In this document: piece after piece, positions 1-7,549 of the stretch | How the letters are laid out: every line of letters starts with the position of its first letter | Numbering within the stretch: position 1 is the stretch's first letter | Assembly (NCBI GenBank): GCA_035631115.1 | Contig: DASQJJ010000021.1 | Span: 1 to 10,726 of the forward strand | Source of the DNA: DASQJJ01 sp035631115 | GTDB taxonomy: Bacteria > Patescibacteriota > Microgenomatia > Levybacterales > UBA12049 | Reading direction: 5' to 3' | Length of the DNA stretch: 10,726 nt | The notes under the pieces: generated by a model | What the model was told of the DNA's origin: nothing | Seen by the model: the letters and a program-made list of their open reading frames with translations, nothing else | Database searches by the model: none | Made by a program: the position numbers and the translations under genes

Positions 1-2739
1 TATTACTACATGATTGGGTGTGCAAAAAGAGAGCAGTGGAGTCTTATTAAATATATCTACCTTATTCCATTCTACTGGCTTCTTATTTCATGGTCTGGAT
101 TTATTGCATTTTACCAGCTTATTTTTAAGCCTCATTACTGGGAAAAAACAATCCATGGCCTCCACTTAACGAGTGTGCAAAAAGAAATTCTTGCACAAAC
201 TATTGTGGAAGAAGAAGAGAAACAATCTATAATACCTCTTCCTAGGCAAATACGAAAGCGTCTTGTCACTTTCATAGAAAGAAGCAAAACCTATGTCGGC
301 GGCATATTTTTAGTTGGAGCATCCATAACAGCAAATTTCCTTAATTTTGGATTTAATGCATATTTAGGGAGAGTTCTTAAACTTGAAGATTTTGCTCTTA
401 TTAGTCTCATGGGAGGATTCTTGTCTTTTGCATCAATCCTATTCGGTGCATTTGCCACAAGTGCAAATTATAGATCTGGATTTTTGATTGGAAAATACGG
501 TGACGGTGCAGGGTACGCACAATGGCGTTTTATTAGAAAAAGAGGCCTTATCATTTCCATTATCATTGGTGCCCTGTGGCTCTTTGCAACACCAATTTTA
601 ATGCATAATTTCGACGCTGAAAATCCTTTTGTTTTTATAACTTTTGCATTAATTTTATTTGTTGGACTTGCTAATGGCGCAGACAGAGGGTTTATCTCCG
701 CAAAGCTAATGTTTGGTTCTTTGGCTATTATCAACTTTGTTGACCCAATTGTTAAATTTCTTAGTGCGATAATTCTCGTTTATTTCCATAAAACGTCATG
801 GACATTTGCTGCAATACCCCTTTCTGTATTCGCAACATTTATTACTGGCTACTTGCTTGTTGTTACACAAATCAAACAAACTTCATTTAATGCACCTGTC
901 CAAGAGATAAGAAAATTTTCGAAAAAATTCTTTACCGCATCTTTTCTTACCAGTTTTTCTTCAATTGTTTTTATGAGTATGGATATTATCATGGCCAATC
1001 ACTACCTTTCATCCTTTGAAGCCGGAAAATATGCACTATTATCACTCGTTGGAAAAATGATTTATTTTCTCGGAGGACTAACAACTCCCTTTGTTGTTCC
1101 TCTATTAAGTCGAAATGAAGGAGCGAATAAAGATACTAAAAAAACACTGCATATGCTTCTCTTGTCAACATCACTACTTGCAGGAATAGGATTTATTTGT
1201 TTTGGAATATTTGGTTCCTTTAGTATTCCCTTATTGTACGGAGCAAAAGCGGAGACGATTGTCACTTACTTACTGTTCTTTGGTTTTGGTATGACCTGTT
1301 TTACTGTTTCTAAAGTTTTTATCAACTACTACTTAGTCAAGAGAATGTATACGTTTACGGTGGTCGCGTCTTTCCTTGGTGTTTTACAATTTGTCCTTCT
1401 TGTTATGTTTCATAAAAATGCTGCAAGTTTTGCCTATGTCATGACCTTTGTCTGGACATTGCATTTATTGTGTACACTAACACTTCATTTATTTGCACAC
1501 TTTGTACGCACAATCGAACGAAATACTTCTGATTTTCTTGGTTTATTTTTTAATGGCTATCACCAAATTCCAACCAATCAAAACAGAATTCTTATTTTTA
1601 ACTGGCGAGACACTAAGCATAAGTGGGCAGGTGGGGCAGAAGTATATATTCATGAGCTTGCAAAACGATGGGTAAAAGAAGGAAATCAAGTAACGATTTT
1701 TTGCGGAAATGATGGGCATCGTTCACGAAATGAAATTTTGGATGGTATTCAGATTGTAAGACGTGGAGGCTTCTATTCAGTCTATATTTGGGCATTTCTT
1801 TACTACATTCTAAAATTTAGAGGGAATTATGACATTATTATTGATTCAGAAAATGGCATACCATTTTTTACACCTTTATATACAAATACAAAGACATTTC
1901 TTCTTATTCATCATGTTCATCAGGAAGTTTTTCGTAAATCACTCAGACCACCTTTCTCTTGGCTTGCACTCTTCTTGGAAGCAAGAGCGATGCCTTTTAT
2001 ATATAAAAAAACACAGGTAATTACTGTATCTCCCTCATCTAAGGCAGACATACTTAAACATAAATTAACAAAACAAGAACCAATTATTGTTTATAATGGC
2101 GTAGATTTACATGAATTTAATATAGGAAAGAAAAATATAAAACCATTGGTGCTTTATGTTGGTAGGTTACAATATTATAAAAGTCTTAATGTTTTTATTA
2201 AGGCTGCAAAACAACTTATAGAAGAAGGCATAAATGCAGATTTCATTATTGCAGGTGAGGGAGATGAAAAAAATAGACTTCAAAAATATGCAAATGAATT
2301 AGAAATTTCACCACATATACAGTTTTTAGGAAAAATAGATCACAAAGAAAAAATTAAGTTATTTCAAAAAGCATGGGTTTTTGTAAATCCTTCATTTATG
2401 GAAGGATGGGGCATTACAACTATTGAGGCAGCTGCATGTGGAACGCCTACTGTGGCTTCAAATGTCCCAGGACTTAAAGATTCAATAAAACATAAAATAA
2501 CGGGTATTCTTGTTTCATATGGAGATACGAAAAATTTTGCAAATGCAATTAGGGAAATTGTTGAAAATAAAAAAATGAGGGAAAAAATGTCTAAAGCATC
2601 ATGGGATTGGGCACAAAATTTCTCCTGGGAAGAAAGTTCTCGCATTTTTATGCACACAATTCAGCGAAATATACGAGACACAATATTTCAAAAAAATATT
2701 CAAATTAATACAGAAAGGAACGTATATGCAAAAAGTTAA
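1..2739 (+). CDS. Multidomain glycan-assembly protein: GT2 C-terminal tail + Wzx-like flippase + GT4 glycosyltransferase (5' truncated by window)
   Basis: The reading frame is open to base 1. The first ATG (base 10) is probably an internal Met, because the residues around it already look like the end of a membrane GT2 enzyme (numbering from that Met): one hydrophobic stretch at about 15-37, then 'KPHYWEKTIHGL' at 40-51, a typical tail of BcsA-like GT2 proteins. A charged linker (about 55-92) follows. Residues 93-500 are strongly hydrophobic with roughly 12 membrane segments, like a full-length polysaccharide flippase (MATE/MOP superfamily). Residues 526-890 form a GT4 GT-B domain: 'AGGAEVYIHEL' (540-550), 'YNGVD' (695-699), 'YVGRL' (716-720) and the E798-x7-E806 donor-binding motif. 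The likely role is synthesis, flipping and extension of a lipid-linked glycan by one polypeptide. The flippase and GT4 assignments are firm by motif and topology; the GT2 part rests on its tail only. The stop overlaps the next gene by 14 bases. Confidence 0.85.
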   Translation, partial: YYYMIGCAKREQWSLIKYIYLIPFYWLLISWSGFIAFYQLIFKPHYWEKTIHGLHLTSVQKEILAQTIVEEEEKQSIIPLPRQIRKRLVTFIERSKTYVGGIFLVGASITANFLNFGFNAYLGRVLKLEDFALISLMGGFLSFASILFGAFATSANYRSGFLIGKYGDGAGYAQWRFIRKRGLIISIIIGALWLFATPILMHNFDAENPFVFITFALILFVGLANGADRGFISAKLMFGSLAIINFVDPIVKFLSAIILVYFHKTSWTFAAIPLSVFATFITGYLLVVTQIKQTSFNAPVQEIRKFSKKFFTASFLTSFSSIVFMSMDIIMANHYLSSFEAGKYALLSLVGKMIYFLGGLTTPFVVPLLSRNEGANKDTKKTLHMLLLSTSLLAGIGFICFGIFGSFSIPLLYGAKAETIVTYLLFFGFGMTCFTVSKVFINYYLVKRMYTFTVVASFLGVLQFVLLVMFHKNAASFAYVMTFVWTLHLLCTLTLHLFAHFVRTIERNTSDFLGLFFNGYHQIPTNQNRILIFNWRDTKHKWAGGAEVYIHELAKRWVKEGNQVTIFCGNDGHRSRNEILDGIQIVRRGGFYSVYIWAFLYYILKFRGNYDIIIDSENGIPFFTPLYTNTKTFLLIHHVHQEVFRKSLRPPFSWLALFLEARAMPFIYKKTQVITVSPSSKADILKHKLTKQEPIIVYNGVDLHEFNIGKKNIKPLVLYVGRLQYYKSLNVFIKAAKQLIEEGINADFIIAGEGDEKNRLQKYANELEISPHIQFLGKIDHKEKIKLFQKAWVFVNPSFMEGWGITTIEAAACGTPTVASNVPGLKDSIKHKITGILVSYGDTKNFANAIREIVENKKMREKMSKASWDWAQNFSWEESSRIFMHTIQRNIRDTIFQKNIQINTERNVYAKS
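2713..2720 (+). promoter_or_regulatory. Shine-Dalgarno site for the kinase-like gene
   Basis: GAAAGGAA lies inside the last codons of the preceding gene; its AAGGA core is six bases before the ATG at 2726. It is one of only two clear SD sites in the window and supports this start even though it overlaps the upstream coding region. Confidence 0.6.
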
Positions 2740-3760
2740 TTTGTATAACCCACACAAACCATACGGACTTATTTCGCTTTTACTGGCGAATCTGAAAGAA
2801 AACATTATTAAAGTCATTTCAATAAAGAAAGTTTTGCCTTTATTTCCAAAAGAAATTGGAGACTATTTGTTTATAGGAGAGATTGAAAAAGAAGGATTGC
2901 GAAAGAGCTATCAAATTGGTCTCTATCAAAATAAAAAAGGGAAAAAAGCAGTTGCAAAAATGATAAGTAAACACAATAAAGGATATCATTATTATTCTCT
3001 TCTTAATGAAATAAATACATATCACATTTTGTATGACGCTAGAAGACGAGTATCAAAAAAAATACCAAGTGGAATCTCTCGAATTATTATTCCAAAACCA
3101 TTAGCATTTCTAGAGACAGATGATTATTTAATCCAATTAATAGAACATTTTGATGGTGTTTCGGCTGAAGAAATGAATGAAAAAGAAAAAGTACAAATAT
3201 ATTTTTCAGTGTTAACTTTTCTAGATTTTTTGGGCAAACGGTTAAATCAAAAAGAAAAATCTTACATTTCAAAAAGGACAGGCCTACAATACGTAATGCT
3301 ATATCCACTCCTCGTTGGAAAAGCAATTTTAACGTATCCTAAAACAACCTTATCAATTATAAAAGGTATTCCATACTTTTTAAAATCTATTCCTATGATT
3401 CTTTTACTACCTGCGACTACTTTATCTCATAGAGACCTTCATTTCCTTAATATTTTAGTATCCAAAAGAAAGATTGCAGTCATAGACCTTCAACAATGTG
3501 TATTCACTAACTCATATATTGAAAAAGCTGTAACCTTAAGAGAAGTGTGGAAAGAAGGAACGTATTATAAAAAAATTTTATCAACAGTTATAAAAAATTA
3601 CTCCAACAATCGTAATTCCCTTAATTTATTTCGTGCATTTTCCATTAATGCAGCAACACATGCACTTACAGGATCTGGCTTTCCAGAAAAAACAGTTTAT
3701 AACTGGTCTGATTTTCTTACATATTGTTCAGAAAGTGATTTTTCCAAAGAAATACTATGA
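2726..3760 (+). CDS. Kinase-fold phosphotransferase (APH / Kdo-WaaP-like)
   Basis: This 344-residue protein has a protein-kinase-like fold judged by motif order. Candidate ATP-binding Lys78 lies in 'AVAK' and candidate partner Glu95 in 'LLNEI'. The catalytic loop 'SHRDLHFLNIL' (234-244) carries Asp237 and Asn242. The metal-binding Asp254 lies in 'AVIDLQQ', in place of DFG. 'IDLQ' after 'HRDL' resembles lipopolysaccharide-core (Kdo/WaaP) kinases as well as aminoglycoside/choline-type phosphotransferases; I cannot choose between them. Residues 187-231 are unusually hydrophobic for this fold and may dock on the membrane. Set among glycosyltransferases, the natural inference is phosphorylation of a sugar or lipid-linked glycan, but the substrate is unknown. 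The start is supported by an SD site; the next Met is residue 79, which would delete the N-lobe. It overlaps the next gene by ATGA. Confidence 0.75.
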   Translation: MQKVNLYNPHKPYGLISLLLANLKENIIKVISIKKVLPLFPKEIGDYLFIGEIEKEGLRKSYQIGLYQNKKGKKAVAKMISKHNKGYHYYSLLNEINTYHILYDARRRVSKKIPSGISRIIIPKPLAFLETDDYLIQLIEHFDGVSAEEMNEKEKVQIYFSVLTFLDFLGKRLNQKEKSYISKRTGLQYVMLYPLLVGKAILTYPKTTLSIIKGIPYFLKSIPMILLLPATTLSHRDLHFLNILVSKRKIAVIDLQQCVFTNSYIEKAVTLREVWKEGTYYKKILSTVIKNYSNNRNSLNLFRAFSINAATHALTGSGFPEKTVYNWSDFLTYCSESDFSKEIL

Positions 3761-4653
3761 AAAAACTAACTATTACCATTGGCATTCCAGCATTTAATGA
3801 AGAGGGCAATTTAGGAAATTTGCTTAGAGACCTTTCTGTCCAAAAAACAGATTCTTTCATTATAAAGGAGATTATCGTTGCTTCTGATGCAAGCACAGAT
3901 AATACCGATAACATTGCTAAACAATCTCAAAAGGTTATCTTGCTAAGGGGAGAAGAAAGAAAGGGAGTTGCTGAGATGCAAAATAAAATTTTCGCTCATG
4001 CAACTGGAGACGTGCTTATTCTCATTAATGCAGATACAAGAATTTTTGATCCGTTATTCATAAAGAAACTTTCTTATTTTCTTAAATCTTCGCAATCTGA
4101 CCTTTGCTCTGTATGGATGAGAGAGCTTCCAGCAACAAATATTTTAAGCAATCTATTATTTTTTAGTATGAAATTAAAAACAAAAATATTTGAGCAATTT
4201 CAAAATAGTAAAAACGTGTACGCATGTCACGGACAAGTACGTGCATTTAGCAAAAGACTATATAAGACAACTCACTTCCCTTCGTCTATTGGTGAAGATG
4301 CATTCTCATATTTTTTCTGCATTAGTAAAGGGTTTACTTTTAAGTACACAAATTCTTGTGAGGCTTTCTATCAATTACCGACAACGCTTGGGGATCATCA
4401 AAAGCAAAGCATTCGTTTTCATAATTCTCAAAAACTCCTTCAAAAATATTTTGACTCTACCATGCTCAAGAAAGAGTACACCATTCCTAAATCTTTACTT
4501 ATTAAAGAATGTATTAAATCTTTGTTTCTACAACCTGTTTCACTTTTTGGCTATATTGGCATAGCTTTTTATATTAAATTTTTTTCGCTCTTTTCATTTT
4601 CAACTTCAGAAACTTGGGATATAGCAAAAAGTTCAAAAATTATTAATATATGA
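3757..4653 (+). CDS. Glycosyltransferase family 2
   Basis: This is a 298-residue GT-A fold inverting glycosyltransferase. 'IGIPAFNEE' (8-16) opens the nucleotide-sugar-binding half, followed by 'SDASTDNT' (43-50). 'INADTRI' (90-96) takes the place of the DxD metal motif, with Asp93 conserved but the first Asp replaced by Asn. 'GED' (179-181) fits the acceptor-side catalytic acid/base position, and a Q/R element appears at 215-220. A C-terminal hydrophobic segment (about 262-282) suggests membrane association on the cytoplasmic face. The start overlaps the previous stop by four bases (ATGA), and the stop overlaps the next start the same way, so translation is probably coupled. It is clearly paralogous to the GT2 at 6619-7545. 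Donor and acceptor sugars cannot be read from the sequence. Confidence 0.9.
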   Translation: MKKLTITIGIPAFNEEGNLGNLLRDLSVQKTDSFIIKEIIVASDASTDNTDNIAKQSQKVILLRGEERKGVAEMQNKIFAHATGDVLILINADTRIFDPLFIKKLSYFLKSSQSDLCSVWMRELPATNILSNLLFFSMKLKTKIFEQFQNSKNVYACHGQVRAFSKRLYKTTHFPSSIGEDAFSYFFCISKGFTFKYTNSCEAFYQLPTTLGDHQKQSIRFHNSQKLLQKYFDSTMLKKEYTIPKSLLIKECIKSLFLQPVSLFGYIGIAFYIKFFSLFSFSTSETWDIAKSSKIINI

Positions 4654-5825
4654 AAAACGTAAGGCATATCGATATTGTTATGAGATTTTTTTATCCAGTT
4701 ACAGCTGGTATAGAAACGAGTGTTTTAGAAACATACAGTGAAATGGTCAGAAAAGGATGGAGCGTAACTGTTCATACATCTTCAGATACGTATTTAAATA
4801 AAAATAGTCTCAAAAAAAATGATGCTGTTAAAGGGATACATATAAAAAGGTATCCATTTTCATTTTTAGGTTTTATACCTCAAATTGATTGGAAAACTAC
4901 AACTATTGTTTCATTACATAACAGTGATATGTTTCCTCATTTTTTTATATTTGTTTACACAATACTTTTAAAATTATTAAGGAAGAAAAAGTATTCACTT
5001 ATTCTCACTCCTCATGGAGGATTTTATCCAGAGTGGAAAAGCTTTTCCCTTTTTCCTCGTATTATTAAGAGAACCTATCACAAAACGTTACTTCCTTTGC
5101 TTATTAATGCATCAATTGATGGTTTTCGTGCTGTTTCAGATTGGGAAATGGAAGAATCCACAAAGAAAGGGATAAATAAAAAATTTGGAAGAGTAATAAA
5201 AAATGGCATTGAAGATGAAGCATACGTAGATGTTGAGAAACTAGCAAGTAAAGAAATTAAGGCAGTTGTGAAAAAACTTGGGAAGTATATTTTTCAAATG
5301 GGAAGAATATATCACATTAAAAATTATGAAACTGTTATTAAGGCGCTTCCATATTTGCCTCAAGAAATTCAATATGTTATTGCAGGACCAGTACAGGCAA
5401 CGGATAACTATCTTTCATACTTGAAATCTCTTGCAAAACAACTTCATGTTGAGAAAAGAATAAAATTCATAGGCATTTTACATGGCGTAGATAAATTTTA
5501 TGTTATTAAGCATGCAGAACTTATGGTTCATATGGCATTATGGGAGAGTTATTGTAATGTTGTCCATGAAGCTATGAGTCAAGGAAAAGTGTGCATCGTC
5601 GCTAACAACTCCGCACTTCCATATTTAATTAAAGATGATATCAATGGATTTTGTGTCAAAACAAAAGATTCAACGGCACTAGCTCAAAAAATACAATTTG
5701 TCCTATCTAATAAAGATTCAATGAAAATAAAGCAAATGGAACAACGCAACCAACTTATTTGTAAGACAGAAACTTGGAAAAATGTGGCTGTAGAGCTGAA
5801 TGATTTTTACTTAGAAAGAATATGA
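4650..5825 (+). CDS. Glycosyltransferase family 4 (GT-B fold)
   Basis: This is a 391-residue retaining glycosyltransferase of normal family length. The N-terminal acceptor domain shows 'FYPVTAGIETSV' (14-25), a variant of the usual P-x-x-GG-x-E loop with Ala in place of the first Gly, and 'TPHGG' (120-124). The hinge region has 'IKNGIED' (183-189), matching the NG-V/I-D element. The C-terminal donor domain has 'QMGRI' (216-220), 'IAGP' (244-247) and the E299-x7-E307 motif that contacts the nucleotide-sugar. No membrane span is evident; it should be cytosolic or peripheral. It begins with an ATGA overlap and no convincing SD site, so it probably depends on re-initiation after the upstream GT2. 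It likely adds a sugar to the lipid-linked glycan; specificity is unknown. Confidence 0.92.
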   Translation: MKNVRHIDIVMRFFYPVTAGIETSVLETYSEMVRKGWSVTVHTSSDTYLNKNSLKKNDAVKGIHIKRYPFSFLGFIPQIDWKTTTIVSLHNSDMFPHFFIFVYTILLKLLRKKKYSLILTPHGGFYPEWKSFSLFPRIIKRTYHKTLLPLLINASIDGFRAVSDWEMEESTKKGINKKFGRVIKNGIEDEAYVDVEKLASKEIKAVVKKLGKYIFQMGRIYHIKNYETVIKALPYLPQEIQYVIAGPVQATDNYLSYLKSLAKQLHVEKRIKFIGILHGVDKFYVIKHAELMVHMALWESYCNVVHEAMSQGKVCIVANNSALPYLIKDDINGFCVKTKDSTALAQKIQFVLSNKDSMKIKQMEQRNQLICKTETWKNVAVELNDFYLERI

Positions 5826-6622
5826 TAGCAAAACTAAAATTACTATTGAGAAAATACATTTATATCTTCTTGGGTACTGTGGATCAAATTTTTGGAAGAA
5901 ACCCGAAAATCTTTATCTTGTGTTATCACAGTATTTCAGATGATTCATGGCGATTCGGAGTATCATTATCAACATTAGAAAAGCAAATTAAATTTTTATC
6001 AAGTAAGTATTCAGCGATTACTCTTCAGGATGTTGAAAGTGTAATAAAAGGAAAAAGACGGATTACACAACCTTCATTTGTTATTACATTTGATGATGGA
6101 TATAAAGAAGTTCTCTTAATACGAAATCTTATGAAGAAACTTGGCATAACACCAACTCTTTTTATGCTTAGTGATACAAAAAATCCAGATTACAAAGAGT
6201 TAGATACAAAAAGGGAATTTTTAACGCCAAAAGACATGCAACTTCTTCTTTCTGATGGATGGAACATTGGATCTCACGGAGCAACACATACAGATTTTTG
6301 GAATATGTCATCTCATGAAATAGAAAAGGAAATTATTGGTTCAAGAAAACAGTTGCAAAAAGTTTGCAATAGAGCTGTTTCATATTTTGCATACCCAAAA
6401 GGAAGATATACTAAAAACATTGTTGACACTGTAAAAAAAGCTGGCTATCAGGCAGCATTTTCTATGGATGATGGAAAAATAGATTCTCAAACAAATTTAT
6501 TCACTATTCCACGAGTTGGTGTAGATAGAACCCATACTTTTGCAGAATTCCAATTTCTTTTTTCGCCAAGTGTCATTGCATTTAGAAAATTCATTAAAGA
6601 ACATATTGGAATTATTGTATGA
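5822..6622 (+). CDS. Polysaccharide deacetylase (NodB homology domain, CE4)
   Basis: This 266-residue protein is a metal-dependent deacetylase of carbohydrate esterase family 4, which removes N- or O-acetyl groups from glycans. Visible motifs are 'LCYHSIS' (33-39), 'TFDDGY' (89-94) with catalytic base Asp91 and metal ligand Asp92, 'SHGATHTDF' (151-159) with metal ligands His152 and His156, and 'FAYPKGRY' (189-196). The conserved C-terminal 'IPRVGVDR' (229-236) is also present. All catalytic-site residues I can check are intact. The N-terminus has only a short, weakly hydrophobic stretch (about 7-20) and no clear signal peptide, so it may act in the cytoplasm or be loosely membrane-tethered. 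It sits between two glycosyltransferases with ATGA overlaps on both sides, which suggests it trims an acetamido sugar of the same glycan. Confidence 0.92.
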   Translation: MIAKLKLLLRKYIYIFLGTVDQIFGRNPKIFILCYHSISDDSWRFGVSLSTLEKQIKFLSSKYSAITLQDVESVIKGKRRITQPSFVITFDDGYKEVLLIRNLMKKLGITPTLFMLSDTKNPDYKELDTKREFLTPKDMQLLLSDGWNIGSHGATHTDFWNMSSHEIEKEIIGSRKQLQKVCNRAVSYFAYPKGRYTKNIVDTVKKAGYQAAFSMDDGKIDSQTNLFTIPRVGVDRTHTFAEFQFLFSPSVIAFRKFIKEHIGIIV

Positions 6623-7545
6623 AAAAAATAACGCTTACTATTGGTATACCTGTGCATAATGAGGCAGCAAATATAAAATTCCTGCTTACATCAATTCTTC
6701 ATCAAAAAAACGTGAGATATTCTTTAGAAGAGATAATTGTTATGTGCGATGGGACAACAGATGAAACAGATAAAATCGCAAAGCAGTTTTCTATGAAAAA
6801 TGAAAAGATTAAAGTAATAGTTGACGGACAACAAAAAGGCAAATTAAAGCGTCTTATGGAATTATACAAAATGAATAAAAGTCAACTTATTGCAATTTTT
6901 GACGGTGATGTTGTCCTTGGTACCCCAAAGGTTCTCGACAATATGGTAAGTAAATTCATAAATAAAAAAACAGCAATTATTGGAGCGAATAATCAACCAA
7001 TTCCGACTAAAACATTTGTAGGAAAACTTATTAATACTTGGTCTGATGTATGGTACCACGTCAGAAAAATATATAAAAATGGAGACAATGTACATAGTAT
7101 CCGTGGCTGTTGCATGATGCTTGAAAGAGAATTTGCTAAATGTATCACATTCCCTAAAGGACTTATTTCTGAATCTCAATTTATATTTTTTTTAGGAAAA
7201 AAAATGAAAAGGCATTTCATTTTTGCAGAAGCTGCAATTGTATATTACATAAAACCAACAACTCTCTCAGACTATTTTTCACAAAAAAACCGAGTGTCAC
7301 CAAATGACTTAAAACTTGAACAAATATTCGGCACTTGGGTTCTTGACCTTTATAAAATTCCGGCTAGTTATAAAATAAAAGCACTCTTGTATAAATTGGC
7401 GCATGATCCCTTGTTTACACTTTTATCGGGAATATTCATATACTCATCAATGCTTATCCCAAGTCACCAAAAGTACACGGATAAAAAGGGTGTCTGGAAA
7501 AGAGTTGGATCAACAAAAAAAGCAATTGACATGATAATATTTTAA
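6619..7545 (+). CDS. Glycosyltransferase family 2, diverged paralogue
   Basis: This is a 308-residue GT-A glycosyltransferase. It has 'IGIPVHNEA' (8-16), 'CDGTTDETDKIAKQ' (43-56) and a proper DxD motif 'FDGDV' (94-98). Its N-terminal 56 residues track the GT2 at 3757-4653 closely, and the shared 'PTTL' block near 213-216 extends the similarity to the C-terminal half. At the expected acceptor-side acid/base position it reads 'SES' (184-186) where the paralogue has 'GED', so Glu185 is kept but the following Asp is lost. A hydrophobic stretch near 265-280 may contact the membrane. The start is an ATGA overlap with the deacetylase. It ends in TAA followed directly by TAG, four bases before the next gene. 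It is probably active, with a different donor or acceptor from its paralogue. Confidence 0.88.
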   Translation: MKKITLTIGIPVHNEAANIKFLLTSILHQKNVRYSLEEIIVMCDGTTDETDKIAKQFSMKNEKIKVIVDGQQKGKLKRLMELYKMNKSQLIAIFDGDVVLGTPKVLDNMVSKFINKKTAIIGANNQPIPTKTFVGKLINTWSDVWYHVRKIYKNGDNVHSIRGCCMMLEREFAKCITFPKGLISESQFIFFLGKKMKRHFIFAEAAIVYYIKPTTLSDYFSQKNRVSPNDLKLEQIFGTWVLDLYKIPASYKIKALLYKLAHDPLFTLLSGIFIYSSMLIPSHQKYTDKKGVWKRVGSTKKAIDMIIF

Positions 7546-7549
7546 TAGC

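Noticed and set aside
10..12. ATG at base 10 as the true start of the first gene
   Set aside because: The frame is open upstream to base 1, there is no SD site, and the residues right after the ATG already belong to a GT2 C-terminal tail. It is more likely an internal Met.
4190..4564. A 124-codon + strand open frame inside the first GT2 gene
   Set aside because: It lies wholly inside a gene with clear GT2 motifs, has no recognisable domain, and its length is unremarkable in AT-rich DNA.
6862..7179. A 105-codon minus strand open frame opposite the second GT2 gene
   Set aside because: It is antisense to a well-supported gene, with no motif or sensible upstream signal; treated as a shadow frame.
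7546..7549. The four-base gap before 7550 as a promoter or operon break
   Set aside because: It is too short for a regulatory region, and no -10/-35 pair could be argued in the preceding coding sequence; the genes look co-transcribed.
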